Positions 34,009-41,117 of a stretch of 51,693 bases of DNA are shown piece by piece. Both the position numbers and the translations under genes were made by a program. Positions within the stretch are counted from its first letter, which is position 1; each line of letters starts with the position of its first letter. The notes under the pieces are model-generated. The model did not search any database, was not told where the DNA came from, and saw only the letters and a program-made list of their open reading frames with translations. The DNA is from Bacteroidota bacterium (GTDB lineage: Bacteria; Bacteroidota; Bacteroidia; Chitinophagales; Saprospiraceae), in assembly GCA_014190515.1 (NCBI GenBank), contig BJGN01000005.1, positions 1 to 51,693 on the forward strand, read 5' to 3'.

Positions 34009-34770
34009 GTGATACAAGCTGTTATTGTTGAAGATGAGTTGAGTAGTCGGAATAATCTAAAAAATTTATTGGCTCAGTATGCGAAGGATATTGAGATAGT
34101 AGGTGAAGCAGAAAGTATTGACGACGCCGTAACTACTTTTAAAGGGCTTGCAAAACAACCCGATGTAGCTTTTTTAGATATCAATCTTTCAGACGGATTG
34201 GTTTTTAGTTTACTAAATAAACTCAGACCTTTTCAATTTGAAATCATTTTTGTCACTGCATTTGAAGAATATGCAGTGAAAGCTTGTGAATATAGCTCTA
34301 TTGGTTACATTCTAAAGCCAATAGATCCCGATGCATTGAAAGAAGCAATAGATCGGATTCCTAAAAATGGAAAAAATCAGATTGAAAAAAGACTGGAGAT
34401 TTTTAACAGCCATTATAATAACCCTAATGTTTTTTCTAAAATGAGTATCGCCGCCGTTGATGGTATTTATTTTGTTAACATAACGGATATTATCCGGTTT
34501 GAAGCAGAAGATAATTATACCCATATTTTCTTGCAAACAGGGGAGAAAATAACAGCGTCAAAAACCATCAAAGCCTACGAGGAATTATTAGCCTCTTATA
34601 ATTTTTATAGAGTGCATAAAAGACACGTAATAAACCTTAATTGCATGAAAAAATACCTGAAGGGCGACGGAAACATTGTTATTATGGAGGACGATACTCA
34701 TATTGAGGTTTCCAGAAGGAGACGGGCCTCATTTCTTGAAAAATTAAGGGACTTGCAAGAAGGGAACTAA
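34009..34770 (+). CDS. LytTR-type response regulator
   Basis: A two-component regulator with a receiver domain and a LytTR DNA-binding domain. From GTG 34009 it is 253 aa: acidic pair 'VEDE', phospho-acceptor Asp (about residue 57) in 'VAFLDINLSDG', switch Thr in 'IIFVTAFEEYAVKACEY', Lys in 'IGYILKPIDPDAL', then LytTR from about residue 155 ('IIRFEAEDNYTHIFLQTG', 'YRVHKRHVINLNCMKKYL', 'HIEVSRRRRASFLEKL'). The frame is open to an ATG at 33928 inside DoxX. An ATG at 34001 is one base out of frame; one extra A in the AAAA run would give MKKVIQAVIVEDE, a typical family start. The partner kinase is probably the product of 35067-36986, with a GG-leader peptide between them. Confidence 0.93.
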   Translation: MIQAVIVEDELSSRNNLKNLLAQYAKDIEIVGEAESIDDAVTTFKGLAKQPDVAFLDINLSDGLVFSLLNKLRPFQFEIIFVTAFEEYAVKACEYSSIGYILKPIDPDALKEAIDRIPKNGKNQIEKRLEIFNSHYNNPNVFSKMSIAAVDGIYFVNITDIIRFEAEDNYTHIFLQTGEKITASKTIKAYEELLASYNFYRVHKRHVINLNCMKKYLKGDGNIVIMEDDTHIEVSRRRRASFLEKLRDLQEGN

Positions 34771-34788
34771 AAGGTACTGCACATTTTT

Positions 34789-34819
34789 TTTGAACAGTTG
34801 TTTTTTTTTATTATTTTTG
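34789..34819 (+). promoter_or_regulatory. Promoter of the double-glycine peptide gene
   Basis: TTTG at 34789-34792, a 19-nt spacer and TATTTTTG at 34812-34819 give a near-ideal Bacteroidota promoter, 28 nt before the peptide ATG. It lies just after the response regulator stop. An ACAGTT half-site (34794-34799), reminiscent of LytTR-regulator boxes, is inside the spacer, but no second copy was found, so direct control is unproven. Confidence 0.72.
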
Positions 34820-34847
34820 CGTTACTACATTTTAATTTTTATAAACT

Positions 34848-34988
34848 ATGAGAAAAAAAGAACTAAAATTAGAGGAGCTTCAAAAAAAATTAAAGGTCGT
34901 GAAAAATCAGGATCTTAAAAAAGTGACGGGCGGCAAACAAACAGGCGGCTCGTGGAATAACGGTTGTGGTGGTATCATTCCCCTATAA
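34848..34988 (+). CDS. 46-residue secreted peptide precursor with a double-glycine leader
   Basis: ATG to TAA encodes 46 residues, shorter than most ORF filters. Residues 1-29 form a classical GG leader of the bacteriocin/ComC type: Gly28-Gly29 at -2/-1, hydrophobic at -4 (V26), -7 (L23), -12 (V18) and -15 (L15), acidic at -8 (D22). Cleavage after G29 by a C39-peptidase ABC transporter would release KQTGGSWNNGCGGIIPL, 17 residues with one Cys and one Trp, neutral to slightly positive. The gene has its own promoter and its own terminator and is placed between a LytTR regulator and a TPR histidine kinase. It may be a pheromone for that pair or a bacteriocin-like effector controlled by it. No dedicated exporter or modification gene is in the window. 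Confidence 0.78.
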   Translation: MRKKELKLEELQKKLKVVKNQDLKKVTGGKQTGGSWNNGCGGIIPL

Positions 34989-35007
34989 TTTTATTCCTAC
35001 TTTATTT

Positions 35008-35041
35008 AAAGGGCTGTAATTTAACATAATTACAGCCCTTT
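35008..35041 (+). terminator. Strong terminator after the GG-leader peptide
   Basis: AAAGGGCTGTAATT (35008-35021) and AATTACAGCCCTTT (35028-35041) form a perfect 14-bp stem with a 6-nt loop, followed by TTATTT. It lies 19 nt after the peptide stop and 25 nt before the kinase ATG, so peptide transcripts end here or read through at low level into the kinase. Confidence 0.9.
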
Positions 35042-35066
35042 TTATTTACCTAATTAATTGCAGAAA

Positions 35067-36986
35067 ATGGATCCTTCGCTCTTACATCTGCCTTCTAGTG
35101 ATAAGATTATTTCGTCCATCACGCAATGCAGAAACCCTGAGGAAAAATATGGTTTACTAGATAAACTTTTGTCTCAATTGGTATATACTGACGTTAATCA
35201 GGCAGTTAAGTATGTTGAAAAATTAAAAAAAGTTAATAGTTTTTCATTAGAGTCAAAAATCAGTCTTTCCTATTATTGGTATAAAGCATTGATAGATAAT
35301 CAGAAATATCAATATAAAAAGGCTTACGATAATTTTTTAAAGGCTGTTAAACTGTCTGAAGAAGGTACTAATCTACAGGTAAAAGCAGCGTTATTCATAG
35401 ATCTTGCGGGTACTTCCATTAATTTACATAAAATGGATGAGGCTGAATTTCTGATTGAAAAGGCAAAAAAATACCTAAAGAAAAATCCATCACCCTTCCT
35501 AAATGCTAGAATAATTAGTAGAGAGGCTTTTGTTCAATTGCACTATGCAAACTACCCGAAAGCCATTGAAGGTTTTTTAAAGGCCGAAAAAATCATTAGG
35601 AATCTGTCAAATAATGAAATAACTCATAAAGATTTATTCTTCCTGCAAATTATTCAAGCTGGTTTAGGCAATCTATATGAAATAATTGGAGATGCTGATA
35701 AAAGTATTTCTGCCTATCAAAATGCTATTGAACTGGCAGAATTATCAGATATTAAAACACGATTGTCCTGGTTATGTTTGTTTGTAGGCAAAGGTTATCT
35801 GGTACTTTCAAATCTGGAAAGTGCTACCTTGTTTTTTCAAAAAGTGCTAAATATTGAAAATGATGACAACGCTTTTTCAAGGGCCAGCGCTTATGCTAAT
35901 CTCGGCTACGTTCATCTTTTACAAAATGATTTTCAGGAGGCTCAACTTCTTTTAAATAAAGCGGAGGAGCTTTTTGTAAATATGGGAGAGAGGGATTCTG
36001 AAAATTTGGTTTCCATTGAAATATGGCGCGCCCAAATGGCTATGAAAAGCAATAATCTTAAAAAAGCAGAATTATATTTGCTTCATGCATATAGAATGGC
36101 CTCAAAATCGGCTAATGTTAAAAGATTATCTTTCATTTGTAAAGAATTGGCAACTTTTTATGCAGATAATGTGCAGTTTAAATTAGCCTACACTTATGAA
36201 AAACTTCATGCCGATTTATCTGCCAAATATGTGGAGGAACTGAATCAACACAAAATATGGGAGCTGGAAGCTAAATATGATTTTGAACGAAGAAAACAAG
36301 AGGCGGAATTACTTATTTTACAAGCTAATAGGTTGCAGTTAAAAGCTTTACGTGCACAAATGAACCCTCATTTTCTTTATAATGCCTTAAATAGCATACA
36401 AAATTATATTACCTCAAATGATATGACCCACGCAGCAAAATATTTAGCCAAATTTGCTAAGTTAATGAGACAAAGTCTTGAATACTCAGATGTTGAGGTC
36501 ATCAGCCTGGAAAAGGAAATCGATTTTTTAGAAAATTACCTTTTTATTAATGAAAAATTGAGATTTGCAGACAGGATGTCCTACAGGATAAAAGTAAAGG
36601 ACGATATTGAGGAAGATTTGATAGGAGTTCCCGCTATGATTGTCCAACCTTATCTTGAAAATGCTATTGAACACGGCCTCAGATCTAAAAAAGACGGTCT
36701 TTTATCCGTTCATTTCTTATCCTTTAATGAACAGTGTATTTTATGTATTATTGAAGATAATGGTGTAGGAAGAGATAAAGCGATGGCGTTGCAACGAGAA
36801 AATTTCAAATATCAACACCATAAATCAAAGGGCACCTTGATTACCGAACAAAGACTGCGATTATTACATAAATCATTAGGCGCTCAACCCGCAGTGAAAA
36901 TAATAGATTTGAAAGACCCTCTAACGGGTGAAGCCACAGGAACAAGGGTAGAGGTGCTTATTCCCATAATGGAACTGGATAGATAG
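35067..36986 (+). CDS. Soluble TPR-domain histidine kinase (LytS/His_kinase type)
   Basis: A 639-residue sensor kinase without any predictable transmembrane helix or signal peptide. Residues about 1-380 are seven to nine tetratricopeptide repeats (for example 'AKYVEELNQHKIWELEAKYD' ends the array and begins a coiled coil). A coiled-coil linker (about 380-428, 'FERRKQEAELLILQANRLQ') follows, then the PF06580 phospho-acceptor block 'QMNPHFLYNALNSIQNYI' with His about 435, and an HATPase domain ('MIVQPYLENAIEHGL' about 525, 'CIIEDNGVGRDKA' about 563). ATG 35067 is preferred over the TTG at 35058. Most Bacteroidota TPR kinases carry a membrane helix between the TPRs and the coiled coil; here it is missing, so sensing is cytosolic. 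Likely partner: LytTR regulator at 34009-34770. Confidence 0.93.
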   Translation: MDPSLLHLPSSDKIISSITQCRNPEEKYGLLDKLLSQLVYTDVNQAVKYVEKLKKVNSFSLESKISLSYYWYKALIDNQKYQYKKAYDNFLKAVKLSEEGTNLQVKAALFIDLAGTSINLHKMDEAEFLIEKAKKYLKKNPSPFLNARIISREAFVQLHYANYPKAIEGFLKAEKIIRNLSNNEITHKDLFFLQIIQAGLGNLYEIIGDADKSISAYQNAIELAELSDIKTRLSWLCLFVGKGYLVLSNLESATLFFQKVLNIENDDNAFSRASAYANLGYVHLLQNDFQEAQLLLNKAEELFVNMGERDSENLVSIEIWRAQMAMKSNNLKKAELYLLHAYRMASKSANVKRLSFICKELATFYADNVQFKLAYTYEKLHADLSAKYVEELNQHKIWELEAKYDFERRKQEAELLILQANRLQLKALRAQMNPHFLYNALNSIQNYITSNDMTHAAKYLAKFAKLMRQSLEYSDVEVISLEKEIDFLENYLFINEKLRFADRMSYRIKVKDDIEEDLIGVPAMIVQPYLENAIEHGLRSKKDGLLSVHFLSFNEQCILCIIEDNGVGRDKAMALQRENFKYQHHKSKGTLITEQRLRLLHKSLGAQPAVKIIDLKDPLTGEATGTRVEVLIPIMELDR

Positions 36987-37126
36987 TGTTTTTTTGTATT
37001 ATTTATTAGATAAATGATTCATACCATTCCCTGTTCATTTGATACCGTTTAGTAATTAGATGTTGATAATTGAACTATCTAATGCATTCTGGAGAGGTAA
37101 AGAAAAAAAGTGTATATTAAAATGAT

Positions 37127-37134
37127 TACTTTTG
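37127..37134 (+). promoter_or_regulatory. Candidate -7 element before a hairpin with no gene
   Basis: TACTTTTG fits TAnnTTTG. No TTTG at the usual -33 distance. It stands about 26 nt before the stem at 37160-37200 with no ORF between them. Confidence 0.35.
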
Positions 37135-37140
37135 AGTTGT

Positions 37141-37207
37141 AGTTTTCTCATAGTATTTCATAGCTCCTGTGTGCATCGGTCTCCCCCGAACAGGAGCTAT
37201 CTTTTTG
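37141..37207 (+). ncRNA. Candidate small RNA of about 65 nt ending in a terminator hairpin
   Basis: A transcript from the -7 element at 37127-37134 would begin near 37141 and end at the hairpin at 37160-37200 plus CTTTTT. No ORF is encoded. The loop holds an inner TCGG/CCGA pairing. The alternative is that the hairpin is only a distant terminator for the histidine kinase, with read-through of 170 nt. Confidence 0.22.
37160..37200 (+). terminator. Intrinsic terminator hairpin, plus-strand U-tract
   Basis: ATAGCTCCTGT (37160-37170) and ACAGGAGCTAT (37190-37200) form a perfect 11-bp stem with an inner TCGG/CCGA pairing, followed by CTTTTTG. The T tract is on the plus strand, so it ends transcription from the kinase direction. 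It overlaps the stop codon of the convergent pbpC gene. Confidence 0.75.
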
Positions 37208-39602
37208 AATGGCTTATAATTTCAAAAGTAGTTTCTATCCTGTTCCCTTCTTCATCCATGGCCATCAAAAGGTGCCTTCCTATGCCTGGATTCATTATCA
37301 TTTGATGGTATATGCGCGTTTTTCCAACAAATACCCCATCTATATGCCAGTAAACTGTTTTCTCCGGACGTCTGTGTGCGAGTTGAAAGACCGTTTTTGA
37401 TACTGAACCATCCAGATTTTTGGGTATTTTAATTTGTGTAAACTCCCTTGGGTAAATCCATTCCATGGTTTCATTTTCATCATAAGGAATATTATTTTGA
37501 AGGCATAATGGGTGCCAGTTTGGCAGAGGATGATAATCGGGATTATTTTTCCGGAAATAGAAGGCCTCTAAAGGAGGTAAAACCAATCGGTTTTCAGGTT
37601 TTCCCGCTTCATTTTCCAGGCAATTAACATGAACGAGATACTCTTGATCACTGGTTAAATAAACCTTTTTATGAAAGGGACAAACGTCCCTTGTTTTAAT
37701 GGTTTTAGGAGCAAGGATAGTTTCCTCCGGGCAAAAAGGGCCAGCTAACCAACCGGAGGATTTACATATAACCACCGAATGTAATTCTGCACTGGGAATG
37801 GGAAAAAGTTTGCCTTTTTCAGGTAACTCGTTAAACAGTGAAAAAAGTAAAGGTGCGGCGACTTTTATCCCTGTAAGACCTGGTTTTCCTTCTCCGCTGG
37901 CATTTCCAACCCAAACCCCTACACAATAGGAGGTAGAAGTTCCAATGGCCCAGGCATCGCGAAAACCAAAGCTGGTACCAGTTTTCCAGGCAATAGGCTG
38001 ATTACCCGAAAATTGCTGCCAGTTTCCATCTTCATCTGGTCGCTTTAATTCAATCATGGCTTGCCAGGTGCTGTATATGGCACCTGGTTGAATGACGGGA
38101 ACCTGTCTGTCGGTTAAAGAGATTGCTTTATTTTTGGTATTTACATACCATGGCGAATGCCAGTTATAGTATTTTTCCGTTTCATTTCCGGGGGTGTAAA
38201 ACAGAAGGGATCGTGCCATAGAACTGTAAATGCCACATAGATCCCATAATTTAACTTCTGCCCCACCCAGAATCAAAGACAAGCCATAATGATCGGCGGA
38301 AAATGATAAGGAATGAATCCCCATTTTTTTTAACTGGTTATGGAATCGCCCGACATCGTATTTTTTAAGTAACTGAACAAAAGGGATATTTAAAGATCTT
38401 ATCAATGCCTGATCTGCAGCTACCAATCCACTGTATGATTGATCAAAATTCGCTGGTCTGTAGCCACGATAACTCAAAGGAACATCGCTTAACCAGGAAG
38501 TAGGCAGAATGAGACCTTCCTGAAGGCTTAAGGCATAGAGGAAGGGTTTCAAAATGCTTCCACTGCTGCGGTTGGCCATAATTAAATCGACCTGCCTGCC
38601 ATTACTCGATACTTCATTTGGTGAATTTCCGAGATAGGCAAGGACTTTTCCACTGGAAACCTCAAGAACCAGAATAGCAGCATTTTCAATACCGTTAGCG
38701 GACAATTGATGTTGGTATTGCTGGAGTCTGTCCTGCATTCTCTCTTGGATATCAACGTCGAGTGTAGTATGAACAATACCACCACTTTGTTGAGGGAAAG
38801 TTCTGCTTAACAAATGATTAGCTAACTGAGGAAGAGGAAAAACTTCCTCAGGTAAAGGTTCTTCTCTGGCTAATTGCCATTTTTCATGGTCTAAAATTTG
38901 CTTCTTATAAAGTTTGTCGAGTAATCTATCTCTTTTTTCCTTAAGCTTATCTCTATTTCTTCCAGGATGAATTAGGCCCGGACTATTGGGTAAAACAGCT
39001 AATAAACAAGCTTCTGACCAGGTGATCTGTGAAATATTTTTACCAAAGTATCGCCAGGCAGCAGCGTCAATACCGACGACATTGCCACCAAACGGAGCGT
39101 GCGCGGCATACCAGTTTAAAATTTCTTTTTTAGAATAGGTTATTTCTAAGACAGAAGCTAACACTAATTCTTTTATTTTTTGCCAGTAAGTTCTGGGTGG
39201 ATTATCCAGTGACATCCTGATTACCTGCATGCTCAGCGTGCTTCCACCTCGTTTTCGATTTGGATGGCTCACATTATATTTAAATGCAGAGACGAGTGCA
39301 ATAAGGTCAACACCCCGGTGGTAATAAAATCTTTTATCTTCATATTCAACCAAGGCCACAGTATATTTTTCTACAGCCAGACTTGATGTTGGAAACCTCC
39401 ACTGCCCGTCTTTTGCAATTCTTGCACTGAGAAGCTGCCCATTTTTATCGGTTAAAATTGCTGAATAAGGAACCTTGAACAAGGGTCGGGGAAGAGATAG
39501 ATAGACAAATATCATTACAGCCCAACCAAATAATGTAAGTAAAACAGGGGTGAGATACACCTGTTTTTTCTGAAAAGGAAAGAAAAAATATCGTTGAGTC
39601 AC
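37197..39602 (-). CDS. pbpC: Penicillin-binding protein 1C (bifunctional transglycosylase/transpeptidase)
   Basis: An 801-residue inner-membrane peptidoglycan synthase. Short cytosolic tail, one transmembrane anchor ('TPVLLTLFGWAVMIFVYLSL'), then the GT51 domain with catalytic Glu88 in 'EYEDKRFYYHRGVD', 'RGGSTLSMQVIRM' and 'GNVVGIDAAAWRYFGK'. The transpeptidase domain has SxxK 'GSILKPFLYAL', SxN 'RSLNIPF' and KTG 'AWKTGTSFGFRDAWAIG'. The last about 90 residues ('MEWIYPREFTQIKIPKNLDG' to the end) are the PBP1C-specific BiPBP_C domain. The alpha-2-macroglobulin gene often found with pbpC is not adjacent here. The start at 39602 follows an AT-rich divergent gap. Confidence 0.95.
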   Translation of the reverse strand: MTQRYFFFPFQKKQVYLTPVLLTLFGWAVMIFVYLSLPRPLFKVPYSAILTDKNGQLLSARIAKDGQWRFPTSSLAVEKYTVALVEYEDKRFYYHRGVDLIALVSAFKYNVSHPNRKRGGSTLSMQVIRMSLDNPPRTYWQKIKELVLASVLEITYSKKEILNWYAAHAPFGGNVVGIDAAAWRYFGKNISQITWSEACLLAVLPNSPGLIHPGRNRDKLKEKRDRLLDKLYKKQILDHEKWQLAREEPLPEEVFPLPQLANHLLSRTFPQQSGGIVHTTLDVDIQERMQDRLQQYQHQLSANGIENAAILVLEVSSGKVLAYLGNSPNEVSSNGRQVDLIMANRSSGSILKPFLYALSLQEGLILPTSWLSDVPLSYRGYRPANFDQSYSGLVAADQALIRSLNIPFVQLLKKYDVGRFHNQLKKMGIHSLSFSADHYGLSLILGGAEVKLWDLCGIYSSMARSLLFYTPGNETEKYYNWHSPWYVNTKNKAISLTDRQVPVIQPGAIYSTWQAMIELKRPDEDGNWQQFSGNQPIAWKTGTSFGFRDAWAIGTSTSYCVGVWVGNASGEGKPGLTGIKVAAPLLFSLFNELPEKGKLFPIPSAELHSVVICKSSGWLAGPFCPEETILAPKTIKTRDVCPFHKKVYLTSDQEYLVHVNCLENEAGKPENRLVLPPLEAFYFRKNNPDYHPLPNWHPLCLQNNIPYDENETMEWIYPREFTQIKIPKNLDGSVSKTVFQLAHRRPEKTVYWHIDGVFVGKTRIYHQMIMNPGIGRHLLMAMDEEGNRIETTFEIISHSKR

Positions 39603-39643
39603 AGATGTAAAGTAATATATATTTGCTAATAATATAAAAAATA

Positions 39644-39675
39644 TTGGATAATATAAAATATTTAGATTATTTTTG
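39644..39675 (+). promoter_or_regulatory. Promoter for the RRM RNA-binding protein
   Basis: TTG at 39644-39646, a 21-nt spacer and TATTTTTG at 39668-39675. The leader to ATG 39843 would be about 160 nt, and it is rich in T and C. A second, weaker -7-like TATCTTCG is at 39731-39738. The gap of 240 nt between pbpC and the RRM gene holds no other gene I can support. Confidence 0.6.
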
Positions 39676-39842
39676 TGAATGGGTTTTTAAAAGTGAAGAC
39701 CCCAGGAAAAGTTGGTATTTTTTTTGCCTTTATCTTCGGAGTGTTTTTAACCTAATGTTCTTGCCATTCTCATTCGTTAATTGGCCTGTGTTTTACCTTC
39801 TTTTCTTGTTATTTTTTTTATTTAATATTAATTTTTTTAAAG

Positions 39843-40289
39843 ATGAACATTTTTGTTGCAAAACTGAATTTTGACACTCAGAGCGAAGACGTGCAGCGGG
39901 CATTTGAAGCGTTTGGTGCAGTAGATTCTGCTAAAGTTATCATGGATCGCGAAACTGGCCGCTCAAGAGGCTTTGCTTTCGTTGAAATGGCTAATGATGA
40001 CGAAGCACAATCTGCGATTGATGCGCTAAACGAAACAGAGTTAGATGGTAGTACAATTGTAGTTAAAAAAGCTGAACCACGTCCACAAAAGCCAAGAGGT
40101 TTTGGTGGTGGAGATCGTGGTGGTTTTGGCGGTGGAGACCGTGGTGGTTTTAACCGTGGCGGAGGCGGCGGTGGAGATCGCGGTGGTTTTAGCCGTGGTG
40201 GAGATCGTGGAGACCGTGGTGGTTTCAGCCGTGATCGTAACGACAGATTTGGAAGTTCAGGATTTGAAAGCGATTACAGTCGCCGTTAA
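39843..40289 (+). CDS. RRM-domain RNA-binding protein with glycine-rich tail
   Basis: A 148-residue RNA-binding protein. A single RRM covers residues 1-78: RNP2 'MNIFVAKLNF', then 'GAVDSAKVIMDRETGRSRG', RNP1 'RGFAFVEM' and 'TELDGSTIVVKKAEPR'. A low-complexity RGG-type tail follows (residues 85-148, repeated GGDRGGF). Bacteroidota and cyanobacteria have such proteins, linked to cold response and RNA chaperone activity. The ATG at 39843 is preceded by a long pyrimidine-rich 5' leader that may fold or respond to temperature. Followed by its own terminator, so monocistronic. Confidence 0.94.
   Translation: MNIFVAKLNFDTQSEDVQRAFEAFGAVDSAKVIMDRETGRSRGFAFVEMANDDEAQSAIDALNETELDGSTIVVKKAEPRPQKPRGFGGGDRGGFGGGDRGGFNRGGGGGGDRGGFSRGGDRGDRGGFSRDRNDRFGSSGFESDYSRR
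40099..40239 (+). repeat. Glycine/arginine-rich coding repeat in the RRM gene
   Basis: Short in-frame repeats of the type ggtggagatcgtggtggt encode GGDRGGF units. The repeats also open long frames in other phases, which explains a valine-rich shadow ORF there. Confidence 0.85.
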
Positions 40290-40302
40290 TTCCTTTCTTT
40301 AT

Positions 40303-40339
40303 AAAAAAGGCGGTTATTTCAAAAATGACCGCCTTTTTT
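40303..40339 (+). terminator. Intrinsic terminator after the RRM gene
   Basis: A 17-nt arm (AAAAAAGGCGGTTATTT) at 40303-40319 pairs with 40323-40339, with one G-T wobble, followed by more T. It lies 14 nt before the convergent superoxide dismutase stop and can serve both. Confidence 0.88.
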
Positions 40340-40353
40340 TTTGCCTTTTATTA

Positions 40354-40968
40354 TTATCCTTTAGCAGATAAGTAACGTCTGTTAACTTCCTCCCAGTTTA
40401 TAATCGTAAAAAATGACTGAATATAATCGGGTCTTCTGTTTTGGTAATTCAGGTAATACGCATGCTCCCATACATCAAGACCTAATACAGGTGTACCTTT
40501 TTGGTCAGCTATATCCATAAGAGGATTATCCTGATTTGGTGTAGAAGAAACAAACAATTTTCCTGCACTATCAACACTTAACCAAGCCCAACCAGAGCCA
40601 AAACGAGTAGCAGCAGCTTGAGAAAAAGATGTTTTAAAGGCCTCCATTCCCCCAAGTTCCGTTTCGATCGCTTGAAGAACAGGAAGACTTTGGTCAGCAT
40701 TGGAAGAGGAAGACAAAATTGTCCAGAATAAATTGTGGTTATAGAATCCACCACCATTATTTCTGATAGCCGGAGAGAATGTTGAAATAGTATGCAATAT
40801 TCCTTCTATGTCTAAACCTGTAGCCGCAGCATTTCCCTCTAAAGCTGCGTTCAGATTATTTGTGTAAGCGGCATGGTGTTTGCCATGATGAATTTCCATC
40901 GTTCGCGCATCTATGACGGGTTCTAATGCCGTATAAGCATAAGGTAGTTCTGGTAATGTAAAAGCCAT
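40354..40968 (-). CDS. sod: Cytosolic Fe/Mn superoxide dismutase
   Basis: A 204-residue superoxide dismutase without signal peptide, standard length. Metal ligands: His in 'MEIHHGKHHAAYTNNL', His in 'GFYNHNLFW', Asp and His in '[20 protein letters not shown]'. It turns superoxide into oxygen and hydrogen peroxide in the cytosol. About two thirds of its residues recur in the SOD part of the exported protein at 25138-26139, so they are paralogues. Gene ends against the RRM terminator; it diverges from fumC. Confidence 0.97.
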   Translation of the reverse strand: MAFTLPELPYAYTALEPVIDARTMEIHHGKHHAAYTNNLNAALEGNAAATGLDIEGILHTISTFSPAIRNNGGGFYNHNLFWTILSSSSNADQSLPVLQAIETELGGMEAFKTSFSQAAATRFGSGWAWLSVDSAGKLFVSSTPNQDNPLMDIADQKGTPVLGLDVWEHAYYLNYQNRRPDYIQSFFTIINWEEVNRRYLSAKG

Positions 40969-41058
40969 TATTTGAAATTTTAGTGATAAAATTATAGATT
41001 AAATATAAACTAAAAAACCTTATTAACAGATAATTGGTTCAAACAATGACAATCATTA

Positions 41059-41089
41059 TTTGGAAAAATAGAACATTCATTTAATTTTG
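41059..41089 (+). promoter_or_regulatory. Promoter of fumC
   Basis: TTTG at 41059-41062, a 19-nt spacer and TAATTTTG at 41082-41089, a near-consensus Bacteroidota promoter 28 nt before the fumC ATG. Confidence 0.75.
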
Positions 41090-41117
41090 CCCAAAATTAA
41101 TATTAAATACGAAAGCC

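Noticed and set aside
34794-34799. ACAGTT as a LytTR-regulator box at the peptide promoter
   Set aside because: LytTR regulators bind direct repeats upstream of the -35/-33 box. Only one half-site was found and it lies inside the spacer, so it was not listed as an operator.
36987-37126. Gene content between the kinase and the candidate small RNA
   Set aside because: Only very short frames (for example a 12-codon one) are present; no support for coding.
39644-39874. 76-residue frame upstream of the RRM gene
   Set aside because: It starts with TTG, is almost all aromatic and hydrophobic residues from T-rich DNA, overlaps the promoter region and the start of the RRM gene, and has no domain.
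40102-40371. Valine-rich 89-residue frame over the RRM tail
   Set aside because: It is the shadow of the GGDRGGF coding repeats in another phase (VVVEIVVVLAVETVV-like) and runs across the terminator.
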